From the NCBI GenBank assembly GCA_965200525.1, contig OZ241368.1, positions 186,001-250,000 of the forward strand: a stretch of DNA of 64,000 bases. The letters run 5' to 3'. Under the pieces are notes generated by a model. It worked only from the letters and a program-made list of their open reading frames with translations, ran no database searches and had not been told where the DNA came from. The stretch is from JANNPJ01 sp965200525 (lineage in GTDB: Bacteria > Actinomycetota > Actinomycetes > Actinomycetales > Kineosporiaceae). Shown here in pieces: positions 8,817 to 17,713 of the stretch (positions are counted from its first letter, which is position 1; each line of letters starts with the position of its first letter). The position numbers and the translations under genes were made by a program.

Positions 8817-11417
8817 GTGCACCGGCCATTGCTGATCGGGGTCTTCTCACCCATCCCCGGTGGCCCCTACTTCGGTGGCCTGGTGGGTGGCATCAATCGT
8901 GCGGCCGCAGCCGCCGGTGGCCGGGTGGTGGTGGTCCAGACCCTCGATCCGGCGCTGACCGGGTACATGTCCCAGCGCCTGACGGCGCCGCAGTTCGACG
9001 TGCCGATCGGTTGGGAGCGGTTCAACGGTGTGATCAGCTTGGTGGAGGCGGTCCGGCCGCCGTACCTGCACCGCCTCAGCTCCCGGGGAATGCCGTTCGT
9101 CACGATGAGCAAGCAGGTCGAGGGCCTGCAGTGCCCCTCGGTCCTGCCCGACAACGCCGGAGGGATCGAGGCGGCGCTCGAGCATCTGCTGGGTCACGGC
9201 TACCGGCGGATCGCCTTCGTCGGAGACCTGCGCCAGAGCGACATCCGCGAGCGCTTCGACAGCTACCGCAGCACCCTGCGCCGGCACGGGATCGACCCGG
9301 ACGACTCGCTGTTCTTCTCGGCCGACGACAACCTCCTGGGCGGTGGATACCGGGCCGGTCAACTGATGCTTGCGGCCGGTGCCCGACCGCAGGCGCTGAT
9401 CGCCGCGACTGATCCCAACGCGATCGGACTGATGCAGGCGGTGCGCGAAGCCGGCTGGTCACTGCCGGGCGACCTAGCCGTCGTCGGCTTCGACAACACG
9501 GCCGAGGCTTCCCAGGTTCGCCCGCCGCTGACCACCGTGGCGGTGCCGCTCGACCGGCTCGGCGAACTGGCGGGAGACCTGCTGATCGCCAAGATCAACG
9601 GCGAGGAGGTGAGGCCCGGGGTTCATCTGGGCAGCGCGACCCTGATGATTCGCCAGTCCTGCGGCTGCGGACAGGACCTGATCCGGCGGCAGGCCGGCGG
9701 CGGGCTGCAGTTGGCCGCCGGGCTGCGCGACGCTCTGGCGCCCGAGGCGACGCCGCCGAGCAGCATGCTGCGCCGCTTGGACGTCCTCGCGACCAAGATC
9801 GCTGCCCTGTTCGACGATCCGACCGAACAGCTGCTGGACGAGCCGGCCGCGATCGAGTCACTCGTCGAGGACCTGTACGACCTCGGGCCGCGGGCGGAGA
9901 CGATCCGTCAGGTGATCGCCGTCATCCGCGCGTACACGGACGGCCTGGCTGCGGCCGGGGCGCCCCGGCCGCTGATGGACGGCCGGCTGATCGACCTGAC
10001 CATGGCGATGCGGGAGTTCGAGGCCCGCGCCAGCGCCGACTTCCGGGGTGCGGTCGAGCGCCGGCTGGAGGCGCACTACGAGGTCGGCGTCGCATTGCTG
10101 CGATCAGACCAGCAGGACCCGGCGATGCTGTCATGGTTCGGACGGACCAACGCCTCGGCCGGCTGCCTGGCCATGTGGGCGCAGGACGACCGGCAGGCAG
10201 AGCCTGGCGAGCTCACCATAACCGGCGTCTACGGCCAGGACCTGGCGGCCGCCGGTCTGGTCGGGACGTCGATCGCGGCCGAATCCTTTCCGCCCTCAGC
10301 CCTGATCGACCAGATCGACGCCGGCGCGGGAGAGGTCGCCCATGTCGTCATGGTCCGCTCCGAGGACACGCTGTGGGGCATCCTGGCCGCGCCGTCGAAC
10401 GTTGCGGCGCTCTGCCTGGAGGGCCGCGAACCGTTCAACGACTGGTCGGCCTTCTTGGCCCTGGCTTTCGAGCAACGGCGCAGCCGGGACGACCTGCAGG
10501 CCGTCCATCGTCGCGAACGCCGGCTGACCGAGCATCTTCGCGTCAGCGAGGAGCGCTATTCCCTGGCCGCCCGGGCGGCCAACGACGGCCTGTGGGACTG
10601 GGATCTGAGCGACAACACGGTGTTCTACTCCGATCGCTGGCGGACTGTGGTCGGTGTTCCCTCGGGAGAGCTGGACTGCTCACCGGCGGAATGGTTTTCG
10701 CGGGTGCACCCGGACGATCTGGCCGCCCTGCACCGGGCGCTGAACGCCTGCGTCAACGGCGAGGCCGGAGTCTTGCTCAACGAGCACCGGGTGCTGACCG
10801 GGCACCTCGCCTACCGGTGGATGTCGTGCCGGGCGATCGGCGTGCCCGGGGCCGAGGGCACCGTCGAGCGACTGGTCGGTGCACTGACGGACATCGACGA
10901 GCGCCGGCAGCTGGAGGAACGGCTGAGGCACGCCGCGTTGCACGACGCGCTGACCGGCCTGCCGAACCGGATGCAGTTTCTGGAGCACCTGCAGAGCGCC
11001 TTCGCCGAGGGCGAGGGCGCGGGCTCGGATCGGTACGCGGTGCTGTTCTGCGACCTTGACGGGTTCAAGAAGATCAACGACACGCTGGGCCACCACATCG
11101 GCGATCTTCTGCTCAGCGCCGTCGCCGGCCGACTGGCCGAGGCCGTGCGGGGCAGCGACCTGGTCGCCCGCCTCGGCGGCGACGAGTTCGCGGTGCTGCT
11201 GCCGCATATCGACGACACCACGCTGCACGAGGTGGTCGAGCGGATCCGGCGCAAGGTCGGCGAGCCGTTCGACCTGGAAGGCCACAGCGTCACCGTCGGA
11301 ACCAGTGTCGGGGTAGCCACCAGCGACGTCGTCTTCAGCAGCCCGGCCGCGCTGCTGCGCGAGGCCGATGCCGCCATGTACCGGGTCAAGACCGTGACGG
11401 CAGCCCGTAGAACGTAA
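8817..11417 (+). CDS. Substrate-binding-like, PAS and GGDEF protein (diguanylate cyclase)
   Basis: About 866 residues from GTG 8817, preceded by GGGAAGGG. Residues of about 1-290 form a LacI/GalR-type periplasmic-binding fold (IGVFSPIPGGPYFGG, later VVGFDNTAEASQVRPPLTTV), but without the LacI helix-turn-helix. There is no signal peptide or membrane segment, so this domain should sense its ligand in the cytoplasm. A helical and GAF-like middle is followed by a PAS domain near residues 575-690 (ANDGLWDWDLSDN, WFSRVHPDDL). The C-terminal GGDEF domain has an intact active site (RLGGDEFAVLLPHID, about residue 787). The inhibitory site RGSD lies exactly five residues upstream of it. No EAL or HD-GYP domain is present. 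Predicted role: c-di-GMP synthesis controlled by a sugar-like ligand. Confidence 0.9.
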   Translation: MHRPLLIGVFSPIPGGPYFGGLVGGINRAAAAAGGRVVVVQTLDPALTGYMSQRLTAPQFDVPIGWERFNGVISLVEAVRPPYLHRLSSRGMPFVTMSKQVEGLQCPSVLPDNAGGIEAALEHLLGHGYRRIAFVGDLRQSDIRERFDSYRSTLRRHGIDPDDSLFFSADDNLLGGGYRAGQLMLAAGARPQALIAATDPNAIGLMQAVREAGWSLPGDLAVVGFDNTAEASQVRPPLTTVAVPLDRLGELAGDLLIAKINGEEVRPGVHLGSATLMIRQSCGCGQDLIRRQAGGGLQLAAGLRDALAPEATPPSSMLRRLDVLATKIAALFDDPTEQLLDEPAAIESLVEDLYDLGPRAETIRQVIAVIRAYTDGLAAAGAPRPLMDGRLIDLTMAMREFEARASADFRGAVERRLEAHYEVGVALLRSDQQDPAMLSWFGRTNASAGCLAMWAQDDRQAEPGELTITGVYGQDLAAAGLVGTSIAAESFPPSALIDQIDAGAGEVAHVVMVRSEDTLWGILAAPSNVAALCLEGREPFNDWSAFLALAFEQRRSRDDLQAVHRRERRLTEHLRVSEERYSLAARAANDGLWDWDLSDNTVFYSDRWRTVVGVPSGELDCSPAEWFSRVHPDDLAALHRALNACVNGEAGVLLNEHRVLTGHLAYRWMSCRAIGVPGAEGTVERLVGALTDIDERRQLEERLRHAALHDALTGLPNRMQFLEHLQSAFAEGEGAGSDRYAVLFCDLDGFKKINDTLGHHIGDLLLSAVAGRLAEAVRGSDLVARLGGDEFAVLLPHIDDTTLHEVVERIRRKVGEPFDLEGHSVTVGTSVGVATSDVVFSSPAALLREADAAMYRVKTVTAARRT

Positions 11418-11529
11418 AGGCACCGGTGGTGTCCCCGCACTGGTGGTGACCGTCGAGAGCAGGGCGGCGCCGTGGCTGCCGGCACGCGCGGTGAGCGCGA
11501 TGCGCCCGGTCGAGTGAAGCGCACCGTCA

Positions 11530-11567
11530 GCACTGACGTTCCATCACTCAGCGTGATGCACTGACGT
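11530..11567. promoter_or_regulatory. Direct repeats flanking a small palindrome upstream of the protease gene
   Basis: GCACTGACGT occurs at 11530-11539 and 11558-11567. Between them, ATCAC-TCAGC-GTGAT (11543-11557) can fold as a hairpin. It lies 40 bases before the subtilisin start, so it may be a regulator site or the terminator of the preceding gene. Confidence 0.35.
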
Positions 11568-11606
11568 CGGAAGCACTGGCGCTGGACGACGGGAGTACAC
11601 CGACCG

Positions 11607-13142
11607 ATGAACGCAGGCCAGTCACGGCGGCACTGGAGCCGGACCGCTCGAAGCACGGCGGTGCTGACTCTTCTGGCGGCGGTAGGAGCCACGAGCGCCA
11701 CCGCGGCTCAGGCGTCGACTCAGACCTCGACTCAGGCGTCGACTCAAGCGGGACTGGGCTACGACGCCTCCGACCTGGGTTCCCTGGCTCAGGTCGCGAG
11801 CCTCGTCGGCGCCCGCACCACGTGGGCCGGTGGGGACACCGGGCAGGGCGTCGACGTCGCGGTCATCGACACCGGAGTGGCGAAGGTGGCCGGACTGGGC
11901 ACCAATGTGGTGAACGGTCCGGATCTGTCGTTCGATTCGCAGTCGCCCTCGTCGCAGTACATCGACGGATTCGGGCACGGAACGCACATGGCCAGCATCA
12001 TCGCCGGGCGCGACGGCGACGGAAGCCCGGCCTCGGCGGCCAGCACGACCTCCTTCAACGGCATCGCCCCGGGCGCGCGGATCATCAACATCAAGGTCGC
12101 GGCCGGCGACGGCACGGCCGACGTCACGCAGGTCATCGCCGCGGTCAACTGGGTCACCCAGCACGCTCACGACCCGGGCCTGAACATCCGCGTCCTCAAC
12201 CTCTCCTACGGGACCGGCTCCACCCAGGACTACCGCTCCGACCCTCTGGCCTTCGCCGCCGAGACGGCTTGGCGCAAGGGCATCATGGTCGTGGTTGCCG
12301 GTGGCAACGACGGCTCCTCGCGCCCGTTCCTGGCCAACCCGGCCCTGAACCCCAACCTGCTGTCCGTGGGCGCCGAGGACCCGATGGGCACCGCGGCCAC
12401 CTCCGACGACACCGTTCCGGCCTTCTCCCAGCGCGGCAACGCCCAGCGGCACGTCGACGTGGTCGCTCCCGGCGCGCACATCCTGGGCCTGCGGGTGCCC
12501 GGTGGAGCCGTGGACACCTCCAACCCGACCTCCAGGGTCGGCACGAGGTTCACCCGCGGCAGCGGGACCTCCCAGGCCAGCGCCGTGGTCTCCGGGGCCG
12601 CCGCCCTCCTGCTGGCGGCCAAGCCCAGCCTGAGCCCGGACCAGGCCAAGTGGCTGCTCGTCCACACCGCGACCGCGCTTCCCAAGACGACCACGCTCAC
12701 CGCCGGGGCCGGGCTGATCAACGTGGCGGCCGCGGTGAAGTCCGCCGCCACCGTCCCGGCGAGCGCCACCCTGACCTCCACCAGCCAGTACGGCACCGGA
12801 ACCGGCTCGGTGGAGGCCACCCGCGGCAGCGCCCACCTCGTCCTCGACGGAGTTCAGCTCGTCGGCGAGAAGGACATCTTCGGACACACCTGGAACGCGA
12901 GCACCTGGGCCGCGTCGGTCAAGGCCGGCACCAGCTGGAACGCCGGCACCTACGCCGGCTCGAACTGGACCGGCTCCACGTGGACGACCAGCCAGGACTG
13001 GGCCGGACGCACCTGGGTCGGCTCCTCCTGGAGCGGGCGCACCTGGGTCAGCGAGACCTGGGCCGGGCGCACCTGGGTCGACAGCACCTGGACCGGCAAG
13101 ACCTGGATGGGTGGCCCCTGGTCCAGCAGCACCTGGAGCTGA
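11607..13142 (+). CDS. Secreted S8 (subtilisin) protease with Trp-rich C-terminal repeats
   Basis: The 511-residue protease has all catalytic residues: D88 (VAVIDTG), H124 (GHGTH) and S322 (GSGTSQAS). The oxyanion Asn is N234 (AGGND). A signal peptide ends near ATAAQA, and a threefold STQ/AST-rich spacer follows. There is no clear inhibitor-type pro-domain, only a short spacer. From about residue 428 the chain becomes short repeats of the form W-x-G-[RKS]-[ST]-W, containing roughly a dozen Trp, ending at residue 511. Such tails occur in other actinobacterial S8 proteases and may bind wall or surface polymer; that is inference. It lies between a diguanylate cyclase and a histidine kinase on the same strand. 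Confidence 0.92.
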   Translation: MNAGQSRRHWSRTARSTAVLTLLAAVGATSATAAQASTQTSTQASTQAGLGYDASDLGSLAQVASLVGARTTWAGGDTGQGVDVAVIDTGVAKVAGLGTNVVNGPDLSFDSQSPSSQYIDGFGHGTHMASIIAGRDGDGSPASAASTTSFNGIAPGARIINIKVAAGDGTADVTQVIAAVNWVTQHAHDPGLNIRVLNLSYGTGSTQDYRSDPLAFAAETAWRKGIMVVVAGGNDGSSRPFLANPALNPNLLSVGAEDPMGTAATSDDTVPAFSQRGNAQRHVDVVAPGAHILGLRVPGGAVDTSNPTSRVGTRFTRGSGTSQASAVVSGAAALLLAAKPSLSPDQAKWLLVHTATALPKTTTLTAGAGLINVAAAVKSAATVPASATLTSTSQYGTGTGSVEATRGSAHLVLDGVQLVGEKDIFGHTWNASTWAASVKAGTSWNAGTYAGSNWTGSTWTTSQDWAGRTWVGSSWSGRTWVSETWAGRTWVDSTWTGKTWMGGPWSSSTWS

Positions 13143-13247
13143 AACCACCAGCTCGGATGCCGCCGATCGCGTGGTTGCGCCCCTCCTGCGGACGATCACC
13201 GCCACTTGATCGTCAAGACGAGGGCCCCGGCGGTCGACGCAGGAGTC

Positions 13248-15362
13248 ATGGCGTCACTGCGCGACCTCGTGCAGGGGCTTCTTCCGTCGCGTCGAGGCGC
13301 GCTGAAGCAGGCGCGCGCAGCCATCGAGGACCTGCGCCGCGCCGAAGCCGCCTCCCGCCGCGATGCCGGCCTGCTCACGGCGATCTTGGACAGCATCGGC
13401 GACGGCGTCGGGGTGGTGGATTCGCAGGGGCAGTTCATCCTGCACAACGCGGCCGCCAAGGCGATGCTCGGCGTCGGGGACGACGTCGAGGGCCCGGAAC
13501 CATGGCAGGAGCACTACGGGATGTTCCGCCTGGACGGATCCACGCCGTTCCCGGAGCAGGAGATGCCGCTGGTGCGGGCCCTGGCCGGGGAGTCGACGGA
13601 TCTGGTGGACATGGTGATCCGCAATCCGGCTCGGCCCGAAGGCGTCACGATCAGCGTGACGGGGCGGCCCATCGACCTGGCCGCCTTCGGCCTGACTGGA
13701 CGTGGAGCCGTCGCGGTGTTTCACGACATCACCGAGCGCCAGCGCCTGGACGCGCAACTGCGACTGCAGCACGACCGGCACGAGCGCCTGCTCGGCATTC
13801 TGAGCGATCTGGGCGAGGGCGTGCTGGTCCGCGACGATCTGGCGATCTCCTACGTCAATGACGCCTACACCGAGCTGACGGGCTACTCCCTTCAGGAACT
13901 GCTGGCGCTGCCTGACACCGCGGTGCTGGCTGCGGACGAGCAGAGCGCCGCGCAGTTCGTTGCCCTGGGACGGCAGCTGAACACGGGATCCAAGAGCGCG
14001 GTGCACCTGACCCGGATCCGGCACAAGGACGGACACGTCGTGCCCGTCGAAGTCGCGGGGATGCACCTGCACGATGAGAGCACGGGCACGTCGGAGCGGG
14101 TGTACGTCGTGCGCGACCTGACCCAGGCGCGGCGGGCGGAGGTCGAGTTGGCCGAGCGGGCCGGCGCCCTGCAGCGGGCGAACGAGCAGTTGCACGAGGC
14201 CCGCGCGGCCGCCGAGGCCGCCTCGGAGGCGAAGTCACGCTTCCTGACGACGATGAGCCACGAGATCCGCACTCCCCTGAACGGTGTCCTCGGCTTCACC
14301 GCACTGCTGGCCGAATCCCCCGGCCATCCGGACGCGGGCGAATGGGCCGGCACGGCTGATGCCGCCGGCCGGGCGCTGCTCGACATCGTGAACAACGGAC
14401 TGGACCTGGCCAAGATCGAGGCCGGGGGCGTGGAACTGGAATCGATCGAGCTCAATCTGCTCGACATCGCGGCCCAGGCCCTGCTGCCCTCCCGTCTTGT
14501 CGCCCAGCAGGCCGGCGTGGATCTGCGCCTGGTGATCGACGACGGTCTGGGCGCCGACCGTTGGGGCGATCCACTCCGGCTGCGCCAGATCATGACCAAC
14601 CTGGTCAGCAACGCGGTCAAGTTCACCCCGTCCGGATCGGTCACCCTGGGCCTCGACGGGCAGGGGGACCTTCTGCGCATCCGGGTCGTGGACACCGGCA
14701 TCGGCATGAATCCCGAACAGCAGGAACGCTTGTTCATCCCCTTCCAGCAGGCGGCCACCGACATCACCCGCCGTTACGGGGGCACCGGGCTGGGCCTGTC
14801 GATCGCCGCCGGCCTCGTGCATGCCATGGGCGGCACGATCAGCCTCACCTCCTGCCCCGGTGAGGGCACCACCTTCACCGTCGAACTGCAGCTGCCCCGA
14901 GCCACCGAGCGGGTGCGCCAGGTGCCGGCCGGCGACCCCGGGCCCGCTGACCACTCGGTGCTCTCGCACCTGAGGGTGCTGGTGGCCGAGGACAACCACA
15001 CCAACCAGCTCGTCGCCCGAGCGATGTTCACCAAGCGCGGGATGCGCGTCGACATCGTCGAGGACGGAGCTCAGGCCGTGACCGCGGCCCTGTCCGGTGA
15101 CTACGACGCGGTCTTCATGGACTGCCAGATGCCGGTCATGGGCGGGATCGAGGCGACCCGCCGGATCCGGGCCGACCCGGGCGGGCAGCTCATCCCGATC
15201 ATCGCCATGACCGCCAACACCTACGACGACGAGCGCCAGGCCTGCCTGGACGCCGGCATGAGTGACTTCCTGCCCAAACCCTGGACTGCACAACAGCTCA
15301 CGGACGTTCTCACCCGCCTGACGCAGCAGCAGCAGTTGCGTCCGACTCACCCCACCCGCTGA
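13248..15362 (+). CDS. Hybrid sensor histidine kinase/response regulator
   Basis: About 704 residues. Two PAS-like domains come first (DSIGDGVGVVDSQGQF, then ISYVNDAYTELTGYS) and a helical linker follows. HisKA has its phospho-acceptor in MSHEIRTPLNG (about H338). HATPase_c has N, G1 and G2 boxes (NLVSNAVKF, DTGIGMN, GGTGLGLSI). A C-terminal receiver domain has phospho-acceptor Asp in FMDCQMPVMGG (about D625). No membrane helices are present, so the kinase is cytosolic. The start is uncertain: ATG 13248 has AGGAG only 2 bases away, while a TTG at 13206 has no site. The 3' end, covering the receiver, recurs as two decayed copies downstream. Confidence 0.88.
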   Translation: MASLRDLVQGLLPSRRGALKQARAAIEDLRRAEAASRRDAGLLTAILDSIGDGVGVVDSQGQFILHNAAAKAMLGVGDDVEGPEPWQEHYGMFRLDGSTPFPEQEMPLVRALAGESTDLVDMVIRNPARPEGVTISVTGRPIDLAAFGLTGRGAVAVFHDITERQRLDAQLRLQHDRHERLLGILSDLGEGVLVRDDLAISYVNDAYTELTGYSLQELLALPDTAVLAADEQSAAQFVALGRQLNTGSKSAVHLTRIRHKDGHVVPVEVAGMHLHDESTGTSERVYVVRDLTQARRAEVELAERAGALQRANEQLHEARAAAEAASEAKSRFLTTMSHEIRTPLNGVLGFTALLAESPGHPDAGEWAGTADAAGRALLDIVNNGLDLAKIEAGGVELESIELNLLDIAAQALLPSRLVAQQAGVDLRLVIDDGLGADRWGDPLRLRQIMTNLVSNAVKFTPSGSVTLGLDGQGDLLRIRVVDTGIGMNPEQQERLFIPFQQAATDITRRYGGTGLGLSIAAGLVHAMGGTISLTSCPGEGTTFTVELQLPRATERVRQVPAGDPGPADHSVLSHLRVLVAEDNHTNQLVARAMFTKRGMRVDIVEDGAQAVTAALSGDYDAVFMDCQMPVMGGIEATRRIRADPGGQLIPIIAMTANTYDDERQACLDAGMSDFLPKPWTAQQLTDVLTRLTQQQQLRPTHPTR

Positions 15363-15384
15363 GCTGGTCCCCTGTTCGGTGCGC

Positions 15385-16542
15385 TCAGGAGCGAAGGCTC
15401 CTGAGGCCGGTGCGGATCTCGCTGACCAGGATCTCGGGCTGCTCGAAAGCGGCGAAGTGCCCTCCCCTGTCGGCCTCGCCGTAGTGAATCAAGTTGGTGT
15501 ACTTGTCTTCGATCCAGCTTCGCGGCAGGAGCGGGATGTCGCGGGGGAACACCGTCACCGCGACCGGCAGCGTCAACTGGGGGCCGGCCATGCTGCCACC
15601 CTTGTTCTCCCAGTAGATCCGGGCGGACGACGCGGCACTGTTGGTGTACCAGTAGATCGAGATGGCGTCGAGCATCTCGTCGGTGCTGAGGGCGTCCTCG
15701 GCGAGCCCGTTGTTGTCGGTCTTGGATTGGAACTTGTCGTAGATCCAGGCTGCCTGACCGGCCGGGGAGTCGGCCAGGGCGAAGCCGATGGTCTGTGGTT
15801 TCGTGCCCTGAAGGTGATTGGCTCCACCCATGTCGCCGGTGTAAAGGGCGAGAGTGTCCACGGCGTACTGCTCTTGCCTCGACAGCGTGTCGGGGATCTG
15901 CGCGGGGAAGGCGTAGGGACTGTTCAGGTGGATGCCGAGCAGACCCTCAGGGCGCATGACCCCGAGGGCGGAGGTCACGACCGAACCCCAGTCACCGCCT
16001 TGAGCGGCCCAGCGCTCGTAGCCCAGACGCTTCATGAGTTGCGCCCACGCGCCGGCGATGCGGACGACGTTCCACCCCGTTTCGGTCGGCTTCTGGGAGA
16101 ACCCGAATCCGGGCAGCGACGGGACGACGACGTCGAACGAGTCTTCGAGATTCCCTCCGAATGCCACCGGGTCAGTCAGCGGGCCAATGAGTTTCAGGAA
16201 CTCGACGATCGATCCGGGCCATCCGTGGGTCAGGAGCAGGGGCATCGCGTTCGGGTTCTTTGACTTGACATGGATGAAGTGAATGTCGAGCCCATCGATC
16301 TGCGACAGGAACTGCGGGAAGCGGTTGAGCTGCGACTCGAACCGGCGCCAGTCGTACTCCCGCTCCCAGTAGTTGATCAGCGACCTGGTGTTCTCCAGGC
16401 GGACACCCTGCGACCAGTCCGGGACGGTCTCCGGGGCCGGCCAGCGCGTTCTGGCCAGTCGTTGCTTCAAGTCGTCGATGTCGGAGTCCGGGATCGCGAC
16501 GGTGAACGGGCGGACGAGGGAGGCGGACGTCGAGGTGGTCAT
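15385..16542 (-). CDS. Epoxide hydrolase (EHN-type alpha/beta hydrolase)
   Basis: The 385-residue protein matches the epoxide hydrolase N-terminal (EHN) family. Its EHN lid reads PFTVAIPDSDIDDLKQRL, followed by WPAPETVPDWSQGV. The oxyanion motif is HGWPG (residues 106-110) and the nucleophile is D184 in GGDWG. A C-terminal catalytic His is likely in GGHFAAFEQPE. Start at ATG 16542, with AGGAG 9 bases upstream. It runs divergently from a TetR gene across three operator palindromes, one overlapping its leader, so it is almost certainly repressed by that TetR. Natural substrate unknown. Confidence 0.92.
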   Translation of the reverse strand: MTTSTSASLVRPFTVAIPDSDIDDLKQRLARTRWPAPETVPDWSQGVRLENTRSLINYWEREYDWRRFESQLNRFPQFLSQIDGLDIHFIHVKSKNPNAMPLLLTHGWPGSIVEFLKLIGPLTDPVAFGGNLEDSFDVVVPSLPGFGFSQKPTETGWNVVRIAGAWAQLMKRLGYERWAAQGGDWGSVVTSALGVMRPEGLLGIHLNSPYAFPAQIPDTLSRQEQYAVDTLALYTGDMGGANHLQGTKPQTIGFALADSPAGQAAWIYDKFQSKTDNNGLAEDALSTDEMLDAISIYWYTNSAASSARIYWENKGGSMAGPQLTLPVAVTVFPRDIPLLPRSWIEDKYTNLIHYGEADRGGHFAAFEQPEILVSEIRTGLRSLRS

Positions 16543-16585
16543 GGCCGGGTTCTCCTGGCGCTCGAATCGATGAGCAGCCAACGGC

Positions 16586-16646
16586 TGCACAGTGGTGTGC
16601 AATGCACACCGCTGTGCAACCTACTCGATTGCACACTGCTGTGCAA
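16586..16646. promoter_or_regulatory. Three palindromic TetR operators
   Basis: Three 16-base sites of form TGCACA-N4-TGTGCA lie at 16586-16601 (one mismatch in an arm), 16603-16618 and 16630-16645. The third extends to the perfect palindrome TTGCACACTGCTGTGCAA. They fill the gap between the divergent epoxide hydrolase and TetR genes. The third ends 11 bases before the TetR start. Confidence 0.85.
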
Positions 16647-16656
16647 TAGTGAGCAG

Positions 16657-17256
16657 ATGCAGATCGACTCCGCCCGGGCGCGCTCCACGGACGACACCCG
16701 CCAGCGCATCCTCGACGTCGCCCTCGAGGTTCTGGGACGCAACCCCGAGGCCGGCATGGGCGACATCGCCTCGGCGGCCGGGGTGGTCCGTCGCACGGTC
16801 TACGGCCACTTTCCCAACCGCACCGACCTCGTGCGGACCCTCACCCAGCGGGCCGTGGACGAGATGTTGGCCGTGCTCAAGGAGGTGAACGCCTCCACCG
16901 GAGCAGCCGAGACGGTGTGGGTCGACTTCATCGCCCGCCTGTGGCCCCTGACCCACCGCTACCGCGTGCTGCTGGCGCTTCGGCGCGGCGAATACGGGCC
17001 GGAGATCCACGAACTGCTGGGACCGGTCGACACGATCCTGGCCGACCTCGTGCAACGAGGCCAGGACAGCGCGGTGTTCGGTCGACACCTGCCCGCGGAC
17101 ATTCTCAGCCAGGTCGCCTATGCCGCCGTGTTCGCCATCGCGGACAACCATCTCGCCACGGGGACCCTCGACGCCCGCGCGGCAACGATCACCAGCCTGC
17201 TCATCCTGGGAGTCCCCGAGCCGCGCGCGCAGTCCCTCGTGGGCACACAGCCGTGA
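16657..17256 (+). CDS. TetR-family transcriptional repressor
   Basis: The 199-residue protein has an N-terminal TetR helix-turn-helix (RQRILDVALEVLGRNP, then MGDIASAAGVVRRTVYGHFP) and a ligand-binding helical C-terminus. ATG 16657 is preceded by only a weak purine stretch. The third palindromic operator lies immediately upstream, so autoregulation is expected. Probably controls the divergent epoxide hydrolase and responds to its substrate or a related small molecule. Confidence 0.92.
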   Translation: MQIDSARARSTDDTRQRILDVALEVLGRNPEAGMGDIASAAGVVRRTVYGHFPNRTDLVRTLTQRAVDEMLAVLKEVNASTGAAETVWVDFIARLWPLTHRYRVLLALRRGEYGPEIHELLGPVDTILADLVQRGQDSAVFGRHLPADILSQVAYAAVFAIADNHLATGTLDARAATITSLLILGVPEPRAQSLVGTQP

Positions 17257-17263
17257 CGGACAG

Positions 17264-17585
17264 CATTCGACATCGTCGAGGACGGGCAGCAGGCCGTCAC
17301 GGCCGCCCTTGACAGCCCTGTCCGGGGAGTCAGACGCGGTGACCATGGACTGCCGGATGCCCGCCATGGGCGGGATGGAGGCGACCTGGCGGATTCGGGC
17401 CCGACCCGAGCGGGCAGCTCGTCCCGATCATCGCCATGGCCGCCGGCACTGAAAACGACGAGCCCCAGGCCTGCCTGGACGCCGGAATGAGTGACGTCCT
17501 GGCCAAACACGGCACCGCACAATAGCTGTCCGACGTTCTCGACCGCCTGACGCAGCCTTGCCTGGCTCACCGCACCCGCTGATCC
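17264..17585 (+). pseudogene. Decayed copy of the hybrid kinase receiver domain
   Basis: The sequence from GACATCGTCGAGGACGG to the ACCCGCTGA-type end matches the 3' end of the hybrid kinase (about 15048-15362) nearly base for base. It is broken by insertions or deletions around the receiver Asp region and by an in-frame TAG. Recognisable pieces in changing frames include DIVEDGQQAVTAAL and MDCRMPAMGGMEATWRIRA. It lacks its own start and is certainly non-functional as a receiver. Confidence 0.85.
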
Positions 17586-17713
17586 GGCGCCCCCGTGCCT
17601 GTCCTTCGCAAAGCTGCTGCTGACGCCGCATCGATCCGGCCGGGCGATTGCGCGGTGGCCGGAACGGCCGCCGGTGGCAACCGTCTGCAGCATGGCCCGT
17701 CTCGCTACTGGCG

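Noticed and set aside
11622..13205. 527-codon antisense ORF opposite the subtilisin gene
   Set aside because: It is a shadow of G/C-biased third positions. Its protein is a low-complexity Gly/Ala/Arg sequence, while the plus strand encodes a complete protease.
11822..13861. 679-codon plus-strand ORF in another frame across the protease and kinase genes
   Set aside because: Its composition is Arg/His/Gly-rich with no domain pattern, and it overlaps two clear genes.
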